The notes: a model not told the origin generated them from the letters alone. 64,000 bases of DNA from UBA9659 sp965208605 (GCA_965208605.1 OZ242345.1:868001-932000), one strand, 5' to 3'; positions 34,682 to 42,885 are shown, numbered from the stretch's first letter. Made by a program: numbers and translations.

Positions 34682-34735
34682 AGAAGAGCCCTCAGCAGTT
34701 TTGTGTAAAGAGCCCTCATTGTATATCAAGAGTAA
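34682..34735. repeat. Repeat units forming the adk 5' leader
   Basis: Two units of the ACCGCTGAGGGCTC family, sense on the minus strand: ACTGCTGAGGGCTCTTCT immediately before the adk ATG and a half unit ACAATGAGGGCTCTTTACAC before it. GAGGG at 34689-34693 is 7 nt from the start codon. Confidence 0.85.
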
Positions 34736-34786
34736 TAAAGAACTTATGCGCTCTGCTCATGAGTGTGCTGGTTTGCAGCGCAACAA

Positions 34787-36100
34787 CTAACGCACCAGGA
34801 GCGCAATTGATTCCAGGTGCCGGGTCTGAGGAAACATATCCACTAGACCAACCGCCTCAAATGTAAAACCGCTGGCAACCAAACTCCCTATATCTCGCGC
34901 CAAGGTCTCTGGGTTGCAAGCAACATAGACTATCCTTTTAACATTGCTCGCAGTGAGCCGTTTTATCAAGGCAGCGGCGCCGGTTCGGGGTGGATCCAAC
35001 AGTGCCTTGGTCATCCTTGACAATGCAGGAATCTCCATAGCTTCATCTTCCAAGTCAGCAAGATGAAAGTCGGCGTTTTTAATACCATTATCTTTTGCGT
35101 TTTGTCTAGCGCGTTCAATACTCTGTGCCGCTCCCTCCAGCCCCAGGACCCGACCCGCACTCAAGGCAAGCGGGAGCGTAAAGTTGCCTATTCCGCAAAA
35201 ACCATCCAACAGGCTGTCATCGGCTTCGCATGCGAGAAGCTGCACCGCCTGGGACACCAACATGCGGTTGATAGTCGGATTCACCTGAATGAAGTCATGG
35301 GGGGAAAATCTATACCTCAACCCAAACTCAGGCAGGCTATAACTCAGCCCAGCACTTTTATCCAGGGCGTTTTTATCTAAGGGATATATTTTATGGGTAG
35401 ATGCCAGGTTTCCCGGTTGCAGATATAAATGAATGGCATGCCGAGCGGCGAACTGACAAAGCCGCGCTTCATCCGCGCTGCTCAGTGGCAGCTGATGTCT
35501 AATCACGAGGGCGACTGCTTCATCCCCCATAGCAACTTCTATTTGCGGAATAGACTCATAGCAACTTAAGGCTTCAATGAGTCTTGCCAGAGGTTCTATC
35601 AGCTCGCTCACCGGCTCGCGTAACACCGGGCATGACACCGTCTGAGTCACATAGGGTTTTAGTTTTTCCCGAAATCCAACCAGCAACTTCCCCTTCTTTT
35701 TTACCCAGCGGACACTAAGCCTTGCCTTGCGTCTATAGTGATAGCCCTCAGCTTGTAGCGGTGCTAGCCAGCCCAGGGGCTGAGTAGCACCTAGATGCCT
35801 TGCCAGGATTCTGCTCTTCAGCGCCACCTGCCGCTTTGAATGGAGGTGTTGCAGGCTACAACCGCCACATATATCAGCCACAGAACATCCGGCGGTGACC
35901 CGCTCAGCGGAGGCTTCTTGCACCGCCAAGACCCGGCTATATTGGGTTTTGCGCCGCCGCGCTATGGGCAGGGCGGTGACTAGTTCCCCGGGGAGGGCAC
36001 CATAAACACCATGCCGGTGATCTGCCGTATAGCCGCAACCATCCTCGGCCAGGTAGGCAATCCTGACCAATAGCGCATCTTTTGATTTCATATCGGTCAA
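34787..36100 (-). CDS. rlmD: 23S rRNA (uracil-1939-C5) methyltransferase
   Basis: Iron-sulfur SAM methyltransferase of 23S rRNA. It has 437 residues. An N-terminal TRAM-like segment is followed by the cluster cysteines in CSVADICGGCSLQH near residue 75, with the last in VSCPVLRE. SAM motif LLDGFCGIGNFTLPLA is near 295, the catalytic region is DPPRTGA, and VYVACNPETLARD carries the nucleophilic Cys. It overlaps cysM by 4 nt, the cysM-rlmD order of Pseudomonas; relA, usual downstream, is replaced by adk. Confidence 0.95.
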   Translation of the reverse strand: MTDMKSKDALLVRIAYLAEDGCGYTADHRHGVYGALPGELVTALPIARRRKTQYSRVLAVQEASAERVTAGCSVADICGGCSLQHLHSKRQVALKSRILARHLGATQPLGWLAPLQAEGYHYRRKARLSVRWVKKKGKLLVGFREKLKPYVTQTVSCPVLREPVSELIEPLARLIEALSCYESIPQIEVAMGDEAVALVIRHQLPLSSADEARLCQFAARHAIHLYLQPGNLASTHKIYPLDKNALDKSAGLSYSLPEFGLRYRFSPHDFIQVNPTINRMLVSQAVQLLACEADDSLLDGFCGIGNFTLPLALSAGRVLGLEGAAQSIERARQNAKDNGIKNADFHLADLEDEAMEIPALSRMTKALLDPPRTGAAALIKRLTASNVKRIVYVACNPETLARDIGSLVASGFTFEAVGLVDMFPQTRHLESIALLVR

Positions 36101-36993
36101 TCTTGAGCAAATACACCCGTTGATAGATATCGGTCACCACGGTCGCAGAGCACCGTAACAATAGTCGCATGCTGCACCTTCTCGCTCAGTTGCAGGGCAA
36201 CGGCAACCGCACCCCCGGAGGACACCCCACAGAAGATGCCTTCCTCAACAGCAAGCCGACGCATGGTCACCTCGGCAAGTTTTTGGTGCACATCAATCAC
36301 CTGGTCCACTCGAGACCGATCATAGATGGCGGGGAGGTAGGCTTCCGGCCAGCGCCGAATACCCGGGATCTGCGAGCCTTCATGGGGTTGTAGCGCGATG
36401 ATCTGTATAGCTGGATTCACTTCCTTAAAGTATCGGGATGCCCCCATGACGGTGCCGGTAGTACCCATTGAACTGACGAAGTGCGTAATCTCACCCTGGG
36501 TCTGGCGGTATATTTCCGGTGCAGTGCCTTCATAGTGCGCCTGTGGATTAGCTTCATTGGCAAACTGGTCAAGCACTATCCCCTTGCCTGCTTGTTGCAT
36601 CTGCGCCGCTAGGTCTCTTGCGCCCAGCATGCCCTCTTCCTGGGTGACCATGATGAGTTCCGCACCATAGGCTGACATGGCGAGTTTTCTCTCTTCGCTC
36701 ATATGTGCGGGCATGATGAGAAGCATCTTGTAACCCCGGATGGCGGCCACCATGGCCAGCGCGATCCCCGTGTTACCGCTCGTTGCTTCAATCAAGGTGT
36801 CGCCAGGTTTGACCAGCCCGCTAGCCTCAGCCCGCCGAATCATACTGATGGCTGGCCGGTCCTTCACCGAGCCGGCGGGATTATTACCCTCAAGTTTTAC
36901 GAGCAACTTGTTGGTCGTGACACCGGGTAAACGTTGCAATCTCACTAGGGGTGTTTCCCCAATGCAATCTTCTATGGTGGGATACTCAGCCAT
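36097..36993 (-). CDS. cysM: Cysteine synthase B
   Basis: PLP enzyme making cysteine (or S-sulfocysteine) from O-acetylserine. From the ATG at 36993 it has 298 residues. PLP lysine is in NNPAGSVKDRPA, the substrate loop is EATSGNTGIALAM, and the PLP phosphate loop is SSMGTTGTVMG. The CysM-type GSQIPGIRRWPEAYLP stretch distinguishes it from CysK. It is divergent from the phosphorelay gene at 37185. Confidence 0.94.
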   Translation of the reverse strand: MAEYPTIEDCIGETPLVRLQRLPGVTTNKLLVKLEGNNPAGSVKDRPAISMIRRAEASGLVKPGDTLIEATSGNTGIALAMVAAIRGYKMLLIMPAHMSEERKLAMSAYGAELIMVTQEEGMLGARDLAAQMQQAGKGIVLDQFANEANPQAHYEGTAPEIYRQTQGEITHFVSSMGTTGTVMGASRYFKEVNPAIQIIALQPHEGSQIPGIRRWPEAYLPAIYDRSRVDQVIDVHQKLAEVTMRRLAVEEGIFCGVSSGGAVAVALQLSEKVQHATIVTVLCDRGDRYLSTGVFAQD

Positions 36994-37184
36994 GATGAAA
37001 CACCATATCATTCTTCTCTGGTCGGCAAAAATCTATTGTAAATCTCTCATAAATAATAGCGCAAAGCGATTACATCAACCCGCTCAGAGGCTATATTATC
37101 TATTCCCGGCTCAGGCTGTGATAGGACGATACCGGATTTATACAAGAATAAATAATAGCAACAGGTTGGTGTAGGCTGTGGCTA

Positions 37185-39209
37185 TTGATAGTCCCCGGTA
37201 TCTATCTTATGGCCATCATGCTGGACACTGGGCTGAGCCTCTGGCTAGTCACCCTCACTCCCAGTGCTATATTGCTTCTATGCTTAGTGGGGAATCTGTT
37301 GCTCTTCCTCTGGGGCGCATATCTTATCCGGACCCAGTGGCAGCTTCCCATCAGGATACCGCAAGAGAAGCCAGCCCCCGGCATGCCGCCTCCTGCTGGC
37401 AAGGCTGCCGCCCCCAACATCAGTTATATCAACCACCTCAGTCAACTACTGGTGCCTATGCTCGCCGTCTGGCAGCAGCAGGCTCAGCATGGCTCTAATA
37501 CCGGGTCTGAAAACGACACCACTGAGCAAGCAAGGCGCATCGCCCAATTAGAATTTGTGGTGGGGGAAATCAACGGCACACCAGCCACCATAGGTGTCAC
37601 TAGAACATCCTTACTGGAGCTTATAGATGAGACCTTAGATGCACTGAGACCACTCGTAGAATCCACTCAAACCCGGATCCATATCCTGCTTGATGGGCCC
37701 ACTCGCATTGCTTGCAAGGCAACTTGTCTCAAGGGGTTGCTCCTGATGATACTGCTCAGCAACTTGCATAGTCGGGCGGGCAATGCCGCTCAAACAGGGT
37801 CAATGACGATAAAAGTGTCCTACGACACATGGGCTGAACGACTCATCTTCCAATGGACAGAAGACTGGCATCAGTCGGCTTCATTCCTGGATAACCCCAG
37901 ATTTCAATATCTACTGGCAGAGACCGGTGGCGAATGGCAGACCCCCGGCCTGAGCCTGCTTGCAAGTCACCCTCAGGATAGGACCCTTCCCCCAGGCACA
38001 GACTCAGCCTTGACCGCCATCATCATCTCCGATGACCCGCAGGAAAGACAAAGCCTCCAGCAGCGACTTGATTTACTCGGCATTGCCACGACAGTTGAAC
38101 TTGATGTTCAGGAGATTGATCTCTGTCTGGTATCGGGCAATAACTACCGGCTCCTCTCGACAATTATCCCGAGCATGCAGGATTCCACCTGTATTGTGAC
38201 GCTCCACGAGGCAGCGCGGCAGGTCCTGCCTAAAAATGCCTTCCATCGGGCGCTGGATTATCCACTGAGCCAGGCGGGCTTAGCGAATATTGTCCAAGAA
38301 ATAAAACACCGGAAGCACCAGACACACACCAGGCATGGGGTGCTGCTGGTTGACGATAGCCCGTTCAGTGTGCAACAACCAGCGCGATTGCTCACTGAAC
38401 TCGGACATAGCGTTATAAGTCTTCCCTCCGGACATGCTGCCCTGGCCACCATGGCGTCAAAGCAGTTTCAGATGGTGTTAATGGATATACAGATGCCAGG
38501 GCTTGATGGGGTTGAAACGACCCGACTGATTCGTCAACGAGATACCAGAACACCCATTATCGGCTTAACGGCACATGCCAGTGATGAAGAAAGACAAGCC
38601 TATCTTGATGCCGGTATGAACCATGTCCTGACCAAACCGGTGTACAAGGAAGACCTCAGCGCTGCCCTCGCCGAGTACACCCTGCCCCAAGACAGCTTCG
38701 CCCCCCTGGCGACCAGTGCACCTAAGCCACCCGTGGCAGCCCGCCCAATGACCCGAGCTGCCCCCGCCGAGTACGTCAGACCCAAAGACAGCTTCGCCCC
38801 CCTCGCGACCAGTGCACCTAAGCCACCCGTGGCAGCCCGCCCAGCTACCAGAGTTGCCATTTTCGATTTTGATCTGGCATTGAGTCGTGCGAATGGCAAA
38901 CCAGCGGTGATGGAAGAGTTGATGGCACTCTTCATGGAGGGCTTAGCGGCAGACCGAGCTGCCATCATGGCGGTAGCCGAGGACCCGAAACAGCTACAAC
39001 AAGCCCTGCACCGGTTGCGCGGGGCGCTCAGTTATTGTGGCCTGCCGAGATTGGCGAGGGCTGTAGAGTCGGTTGAGATACCCCTGAAAGATAGCATGAC
39101 CGAAACAAGCACCGCTCAAGTCAAGCCACTAGTGACGTTGCTATACCAGGAAATAGACACCTTGATGGACTGGTATGAAGCACATAAGAAAGCGCTTAAG
39201 ACCGGTTGA
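37185..39209 (+). CDS. Degenerate GacS/BarA-like hybrid phosphorelay protein
   Basis: A 674-residue membrane protein placed next to cysM-rlmD, as gacS is in Pseudomonas. Two hydrophobic segments near residues 10-48 have no periplasmic sensor between them. The histidine-kinase part is eroded: I find no SHELRTPL H-box, no DxGxG box, and only a weak N-box-like ILLSNLHSRAGN. A pseudo-receiver (about 280-375) follows. A good receiver (GVLLVDDSP, VLMDIQMPGLDG, LTKPV; about 385-500) precedes an HPt domain with HRLRGALSYCG near residue 609. It probably cannot autophosphorylate (inference). A 26-residue segment is duplicated in the linker between receiver and HPt. Start: TTG 37185, or ATG 37209/37218. 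Confidence 0.8.
   Translation: MIVPGIYLMAIMLDTGLSLWLVTLTPSAILLLCLVGNLLLFLWGAYLIRTQWQLPIRIPQEKPAPGMPPPAGKAAAPNISYINHLSQLLVPMLAVWQQQAQHGSNTGSENDTTEQARRIAQLEFVVGEINGTPATIGVTRTSLLELIDETLDALRPLVESTQTRIHILLDGPTRIACKATCLKGLLLMILLSNLHSRAGNAAQTGSMTIKVSYDTWAERLIFQWTEDWHQSASFLDNPRFQYLLAETGGEWQTPGLSLLASHPQDRTLPPGTDSALTAIIISDDPQERQSLQQRLDLLGIATTVELDVQEIDLCLVSGNNYRLLSTIIPSMQDSTCIVTLHEAARQVLPKNAFHRALDYPLSQAGLANIVQEIKHRKHQTHTRHGVLLVDDSPFSVQQPARLLTELGHSVISLPSGHAALATMASKQFQMVLMDIQMPGLDGVETTRLIRQRDTRTPIIGLTAHASDEERQAYLDAGMNHVLTKPVYKEDLSAALAEYTLPQDSFAPLATSAPKPPVAARPMTRAAPAEYVRPKDSFAPLATSAPKPPVAARPATRVAIFDFDLALSRANGKPAVMEELMALFMEGLAADRAAIMAVAEDPKQLQQALHRLRGALSYCGLPRLARAVESVEIPLKDSMTETSTAQVKPLVTLLYQEIDTLMDWYEAHKKALKTG
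38673..38848. repeat. In-frame linker duplication in the phosphorelay gene
   Basis: A segment encoding DSFAPLATSAPKPPVAARP occurs twice in tandem (about 38691-38745 and 38787-38842), with AEYTLPQ/AEYVRPK before each copy. The duplication keeps the frame and lengthens the receiver-HPt linker. Confidence 0.85.
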
Positions 39210-39364
39210 GGAGGAAAGAGAGGGGGCATGTGTGCTAAATCTGCCATCAGTTTAAGCCATATCCTCAGGCAACACCGGACAAGGTCTGTAGTCCCCACCA
39301 ACCCACCTCAGTAAAACTGTGTGCCATATCCCCAGTGGGGGAATAATCATAAGGAGGAGGCTAC
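39210..39364. other. Leader of the small membrane-protein operon
   Basis: A 155-nt gap with no supported gene. A small hairpin CCCCA-G-TGGGG is near 39333-39343, and the strong ribosome-binding site AAGGAGGAGG ends 5 nt before the ATG at 39365. A 28-codon frame from ATG 39230 has a purine-rich stretch before it, but nothing else supports it. Confidence 0.4.
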
Positions 39365-39541
39365 ATGACCTACGACAAGGGGTTTTTACAAACATCCATG
39401 GGCCAGACAGGCGTCTTGTGCGTTGTTGCCGGCCTGGTTGAGGGTTCTTTTGTCCCTGAGTCTTGGCTCCCCGCGCTCAGTTTGATGATTGTCGGGATTG
39501 TGCTAGTCTTGGTGGGGTCTATCAGGAGGAAAGTGAAATGA
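39365..39541 (+). CDS. Small membrane protein, 58 residues, unknown
   Basis: Not recognised. It starts with ATG behind AAGGAGGAGG, among the best ribosome-binding sites in the window. The sequence begins MTYDKGFLQTSMGQTG and has two hydrophobic stretches (GVLCVVAGLVEG and LSLMIVGIVLVLVGS), ending RRKVK, consistent with a two-segment or hairpin inner-membrane protein with a basic cytoplasmic tail. Its stop overlaps the next ATG as ATGA. Its 3' end, including the RBS, is copied in each of the downstream tandem units. Confidence 0.7.
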   Translation: MTYDKGFLQTSMGQTGVLCVVAGLVEGSFVPESWLPALSLMIVGIVLVLVGSIRRKVK

Positions 39542-39699
39542 TCGAATTTAACCCCTGGGTGCCTGTGCTCCTCGTGCTAGCCACGGCAGGCCCGCTGGCA
39601 CTCTTCTATCTCTATTTGGTATGGCGCGATGGGCCTGATGAGGGTGCCGAGGATAAAAACACACCGACCAAGCCGAGTGATCATTCAAGCGAAAGCTAG
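39538..39699 (+). CDS. Small membrane protein, tandem copy 1
   Basis: A 53-residue protein beginning MIEFNPWVPVLLVLATAGP. One membrane segment (about residues 7-29, ending FYLYLVW) is followed by an acidic, Pro/Ser-rich tail (RDGPDEGAEDKNTPTKPSD). AGGAGG lies just before the ATG. Its start overlaps the previous stop. Unknown family; three near-identical copies in tandem with preserved frames suggest selection for dosage or recent duplication. Confidence 0.75.
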   Translation: MIEFNPWVPVLLVLATAGPLALFYLYLVWRDGPDEGAEDKNTPTKPSDHSSES

Positions 39700-39730
39700 T
39701 CTTGGTGGGGTCTATCAGGAGGAAAGTGAA

Positions 39731-39892
39731 ATGATCGAATTTAACCCCTGGGTGCCTGTGCTCCTCGTGCTAGCCACGGCAGGCCCGCTGGCACTCTTCT
39801 ATCTCTATTTGGTATGGCGCGATGGGCCTGATGAGGATGCCGAGGATAAAAACACACCGGCCAAGCCGAGTGATCATTCAGGCGAAAGCTAG
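39731..39892 (+). CDS. Small membrane protein, tandem copy 2
   Basis: 53 residues, identical to copy 1 except in the tail (DEDAEDKNTPAK, SGES instead of SSES). It is exactly 193 nt downstream of copy 1, with the same CTTGGTGGGGTCTATCAGGAGG leader (given in part), so it arose by a 193-nt tandem duplication. The near identity indicates a recent event or gene conversion. Confidence 0.75.
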   Translation: MIEFNPWVPVLLVLATAGPLALFYLYLVWRDGPDEDAEDKNTPAKPSDHSGES

Positions 39893-39923
39893 TCTTGGCG
39901 GGGTCTATCAGGAGGAAAATGCA

Positions 39924-40085
39924 ATGGGCGAATTTAACGACTGGGTGCCTGTGATAGTCGCGCTAACCGCGGCAGTTCCGTTGGCACTCTTCTATCTCTA
40001 TTTGGTATGGCGCGATGGGCCTGATGAGGATGCCAAGGATAAAAAAATACCGACCAAGCCGAGTGATCATTCAGGCGAAAGCTAG
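39924..40085 (+). CDS. Small membrane protein, diverged tandem copy 3
   Basis: 53 residues, again spaced by 193 nt, starting MGEFNDWVPVIVALTAAVP, then the same LALFYLYLVWRDGPDEDA block and tail. The front half has diverged but keeps the membrane segment and the reading frame, while the middle is unchanged, suggesting purifying selection on the segment end and tail. AGGAGG precedes the ATG. Confidence 0.75.
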   Translation: MGEFNDWVPVIVALTAAVPLALFYLYLVWRDGPDEDAKDKKIPTKPSDHSGES

Positions 40086-40115
40086 TCTTGCTGGGAGCTA
40101 TCAGGAGGAAAGGAA

Positions 40116-40244
40116 ATGATCGAATTTAACCCATACATGCCTGTGCTAGTCGCACTAACCGCGGCAGTTCCGTTCACCCCGCCATTCCCGTCACCCCGTC
40201 ATTCTCGTCACCTACCTTCGGCTATCGCAAAGGCCATGACGTAA
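40116..40244 (+). pseudogene. Truncated fourth copy of the small membrane protein
   Basis: RBS AGGAGG and MIEFNPYMPVLVALTAAVP are preserved at 192 nt spacing, then the sequence breaks at CCGTT into CACCCCGCCATTCCCG and CCCCGTCATTCTCGTCACC, a palindromic-element fragment. The frame ends in 42 codons inside the convergent acpS. The break point marks insertion of, or recombination at, the palindromic repeat. Confidence 0.75.
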
Positions 40245-40582
40245 TCTGCTTCACCGGTGATACTCAGATGGATGGTTTCTATGCCGAGATGAGTTGCTCG
40301 GCGCAAGGCACCATTGGCAAGTTGCACCCTGGGCCTGCCATGCGGCGAACGTAACGCCCAGATATCACGAAAATGTACACCGCCCGCTAGGCCGGTACCC
40401 AGTGCTTTTGATACTGCTTCCTTTGCGGCAAATTGCCGGGCAAGCCAGGCCGCCGTCAGTGCTTTCCCAGGGGGCACTTCTGCTGGATTGAGCAACTTCT
40501 TGCTGAGTTGCTCCCCCCATCGGTCAAGCGAATCGGCAATCCGCTGCACCTGTACCAGGTCCACCCCGGTGCCAATAATCAA
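40208..40582 (-). CDS. acpS: Holo-acyl-carrier-protein synthase
   Basis: Attaches 4'-phosphopantetheine from CoA to apo-ACP. It has 124 residues with GTGVDLVQVQRI (metal Asp) and FAAKEAVSKALGTG (metal Glu). Its start overlaps the recO stop by 4 nt. In related genomes pdxJ separates recO from acpS; here it is missing. Confidence 0.94.
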   Translation of the reverse strand: MIIGTGVDLVQVQRIADSLDRWGEQLSKKLLNPAEVPPGKALTAAWLARQFAAKEAVSKALGTGLAGGVHFRDIWALRSPHGRPRVQLANGALRRATHLGIETIHLSITGEADYVMAFAIAEGR

Positions 40583-41328
40583 CTGCCCTGATGCCTGAAA
40601 AGCGAACGGCTCTTGACGGGTTTATCCCCCAGCAGCACCCGCAATGATTGCCTTGTAATGTTGCGCAGTTGTCGGCTATCAAAGTGCCTGGTGAGGCGAG
40701 AAGAATGACTATCCTGCACATCATTTGCCGTCAGCTGGGTCCCTATTCGAATAAGTTCGGCACCTCGCATACTCTCCTTTGCCGAGGTGGGTGCCTTGTA
40801 AAAACCCTCAGCAACCACATAGTGGTAATAGCCGTCTGCCTCAAGCGGTTCACCCGTTGACACTTCATGCTCAAAATTGATGCCATAGCCCAGTTCCTGC
40901 AACAGCATGAGTTCAAAACACCGAAGCGGGGCAACACTCGCCGGGGCCTGCTGCAAGGCATCCAGTAGTAATTCATATTCATCAAAAATCTTAGGTGCCG
41001 GGTCAAAGTGCCCCAACAATCGGTAGAGGAGTTCATTGCTATACAAACCCAGCAACAGTTGCTTGCCCAGGAGACGAAAGGCCGGTCCCGGGAAGTCAAT
41101 ACTAGTGGCGGTTTTTAAGTCGCTCTTGCCAAGAGACGCCACCAGTAAGGGCGTGAAGGGCTGTAGCCGACCGCGTAACTTTGAACCCGCATCTCGAGCA
41201 CCCTTCACGACGACTGAATATCTGCCTTGCTCCCGGGTCAGCAGATGGAGAATCAGGCTGGTGTTGCGATACTTCCTCGCGTGGAGAATGTATGCCTGGT
41301 CAAATATCGCGGTTCTGGATTTCATCAT
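40579..41328 (-). CDS. recO: DNA repair protein RecO
   Basis: Recombination mediator loading RecA onto SSB-coated DNA with RecR. It has 249 residues from the ATG at 41328 (TTG at 41334 and a second ATG at 41325 are alternatives). The N-terminal OB fold starts AFILHARKY-like (AYILHARKYRNTSLIL), followed by GARDAGSKLRGRLQPFTPL and a helical C-terminal half with LRCFELMLLQELGY. It overlaps era by about 29 nt. No zinc-cysteine cluster is apparent, as in E. coli RecO. Confidence 0.92.
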   Translation of the reverse strand: MMKSRTAIFDQAYILHARKYRNTSLILHLLTREQGRYSVVVKGARDAGSKLRGRLQPFTPLLVASLGKSDLKTATSIDFPGPAFRLLGKQLLLGLYSNELLYRLLGHFDPAPKIFDEYELLLDALQQAPASVAPLRCFELMLLQELGYGINFEHEVSTGEPLEADGYYHYVVAEGFYKAPTSAKESMRGAELIRIGTQLTANDVQDSHSSRLTRHFDSRQLRNITRQSLRVLLGDKPVKSRSLFRHQGS

Positions 41329-42184
41329 ACCCAAGACTCTTTAAGGCTCGCTCATTATCGGACCAACTTTCCTTCACCTTGACCCAGGTTTTCAACATGA
41401 CCTGGGTGCCGAGTAGCGTCTCAATATTCTGCCGTGCATCCACCCCTATACGTTTTAACTTACTACCATTTGCGCCTATCAGTATTCTTTTCTGGCTGTC
41501 TTTTTCAACATAAATGTTGGCATCAATCCGAGTGATATTGCCCTGCACCTGGAATCTCTCTATCTGAATACTCAGCCGATAAGGTAACTCATCTCCCAAC
41601 TGGCGCATTAACTTCTCTCTAATAATTTCCGCCACCAGGAAACGCTCGCTACGGTCAGTAATCTGCTCAGCATCAAAGTAAAAGGGCGACACCGGCAGGT
41701 GCTGCACGATGAGGGCTTCAAGCCGCTGCAGATTGTCATGCTTCTTTGCCGATACCGGTACTAGGTCACAGTCTTCAAAGCGACTTTGCAGTGCCTCTAG
41801 CCCCGGCAACAGTCTTGTTTTGTCGGCAATCATATCTACCTTATTGACGACAATTATTTTATGCCCCTCAGCAGACTTGAAGAGTTCGGCTACTCTGGCG
41901 TCGTCCTCGGTCCATTTAAATCTGTCCAGCAGGAAGATAAGCACATCAACACCTTGGATTGCGCTTCTTGCGGTCTTGTTCATGTACCGATTGATTGCCC
42001 GAGGAGCATTGAGGTGAATCCCCGGGGTATCCACAAACAATATCTGGGTAGGCCCCACGGACTTGATGCCCAGGAGGTTATGCCGTGTAGTCTGGGGTTT
42101 AGCGGAAGTGATGCTGAGTTTTTGACCCAGTAAGGCATTGAGCAGTGTGGACTTGCCGACATTAGGACGCCCCAGGAGCACCAC
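41300..42184 (-). CDS. era: GTPase Era
   Basis: Ribosome-assembly GTPase binding the 16S rRNA 3' end. G1 is GRPNVGKST, G3 DTPG and G4 NKVD, and the C-terminal KH domain includes EKDSQKRILIGANGSKLKRI-type sequence (cited in part). The first ordinary start is GTG at 42184, but eight more family-like residues (KPVTRCGY) are encoded upstream, back to a CTG at 42211 that overlaps the rnc stop as CTGA. The true start may be that CTG. Confidence 0.94.
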   Translation of the reverse strand: MVLLGRPNVGKSTLLNALLGQKLSITSAKPQTTRHNLLGIKSVGPTQILFVDTPGIHLNAPRAINRYMNKTARSAIQGVDVLIFLLDRFKWTEDDARVAELFKSAEGHKIIVVNKVDMIADKTRLLPGLEALQSRFEDCDLVPVSAKKHDNLQRLEALIVQHLPVSPFYFDAEQITDRSERFLVAEIIREKLMRQLGDELPYRLSIQIERFQVQGNITRIDANIYVEKDSQKRILIGANGSKLKRIGVDARQNIETLLGTQVMLKTWVKVKESWSDNERALKSLGYDEIQNRDI

Positions 42185-42207
42185 ATAACCACATCTGGTG
42201 ACCGGCT

Positions 42208-42885
42208 TCAGGAGCCGACCCCCAAAGAATCAAGTGCCAGACCCGCCGCTTCTTGTTCTGCTTGCTGACGCGTGTTGCCTTTTGCCCGGACAGAAGCAGG
42301 CAGGCTGAGGACACAACACTCAACTTCAAATTCCTCCTGGGGAGGCGCACCGATGCTAGAGAGCAGATGATACTCAGGCAGCGGTTTGCCCAGCCCCTGG
42401 AGATGTTCTTGGAGTCGCGATTTGGCATCCTTCCGAATGTTTTTAAGAGACAAGCCAGCCAGTCGTTCACTGAACTGGGCAAGCACAAACCTGTTGGCCA
42501 CTTCAAAACCGCCATCCAGCATTATCGCGCCAATAACTGCCTCAAAAGCATCTACAAGCATGGCCTCTCGTATCACCCCACTGGGCTGGCGTTCACCTTG
42601 GCCCATGATGAGATGCTGACCGAGCATCAATTCATGCGCCACTGCTGCCAGGGTTTGCTTCCTCACCAAATTAGAGCGCATCCGACTCAGCTGCCCCTCG
42701 GTCGCCTGCGGAAACTTTTCATAGAGTGCTGAACCGATTATCAAACCAAGCACCGCGTCCCCTAAAAACTCTAGTCTTTCATTGTGCGCTGCGCCGTGAC
42801 TCCGGTGAGTGAGCGCGCGCAACAGCAGCTCTTGATCCTTAAAGGTGTGCTTTATTGTGGATTGCAGTGTGGTCAACTCAGACAT
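42208..42885 (-). CDS. rnc: Ribonuclease III
   Basis: Double-strand RNA endonuclease for rRNA and mRNA processing. It has 225 residues. Catalytic signature NERLEFLGDAVLGL is near residue 36, VDAFEAVIGA carries the second acidic site, and a C-terminal dsRNA-binding domain runs from about 155. It stands between lepB and era in the standard order. Confidence 0.96.
   Translation of the reverse strand: MSELTTLQSTIKHTFKDQELLLRALTHRSHGAAHNERLEFLGDAVLGLIIGSALYEKFPQATEGQLSRMRSNLVRKQTLAAVAHELMLGQHLIMGQGERQPSGVIREAMLVDAFEAVIGAIMLDGGFEVANRFVLAQFSERLAGLSLKNIRKDAKSRLQEHLQGLGKPLPEYHLLSSIGAPPQEEFEVECCVLSLPASVRAKGNTRQQAEQEAAGLALDSLGVGS

Noticed and set aside
39230..39316. 28-codon frame before the small membrane-protein operon
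   Set aside because: There is a purine-rich stretch before the ATG, but no other coding support and no hydrophobic or conserved feature.
39629..40085. 87-codon frames fusing the tandem small proteins
   Set aside because: They start inside the previous copy and ignore the AGGAGG-ATG of each 53-residue gene.
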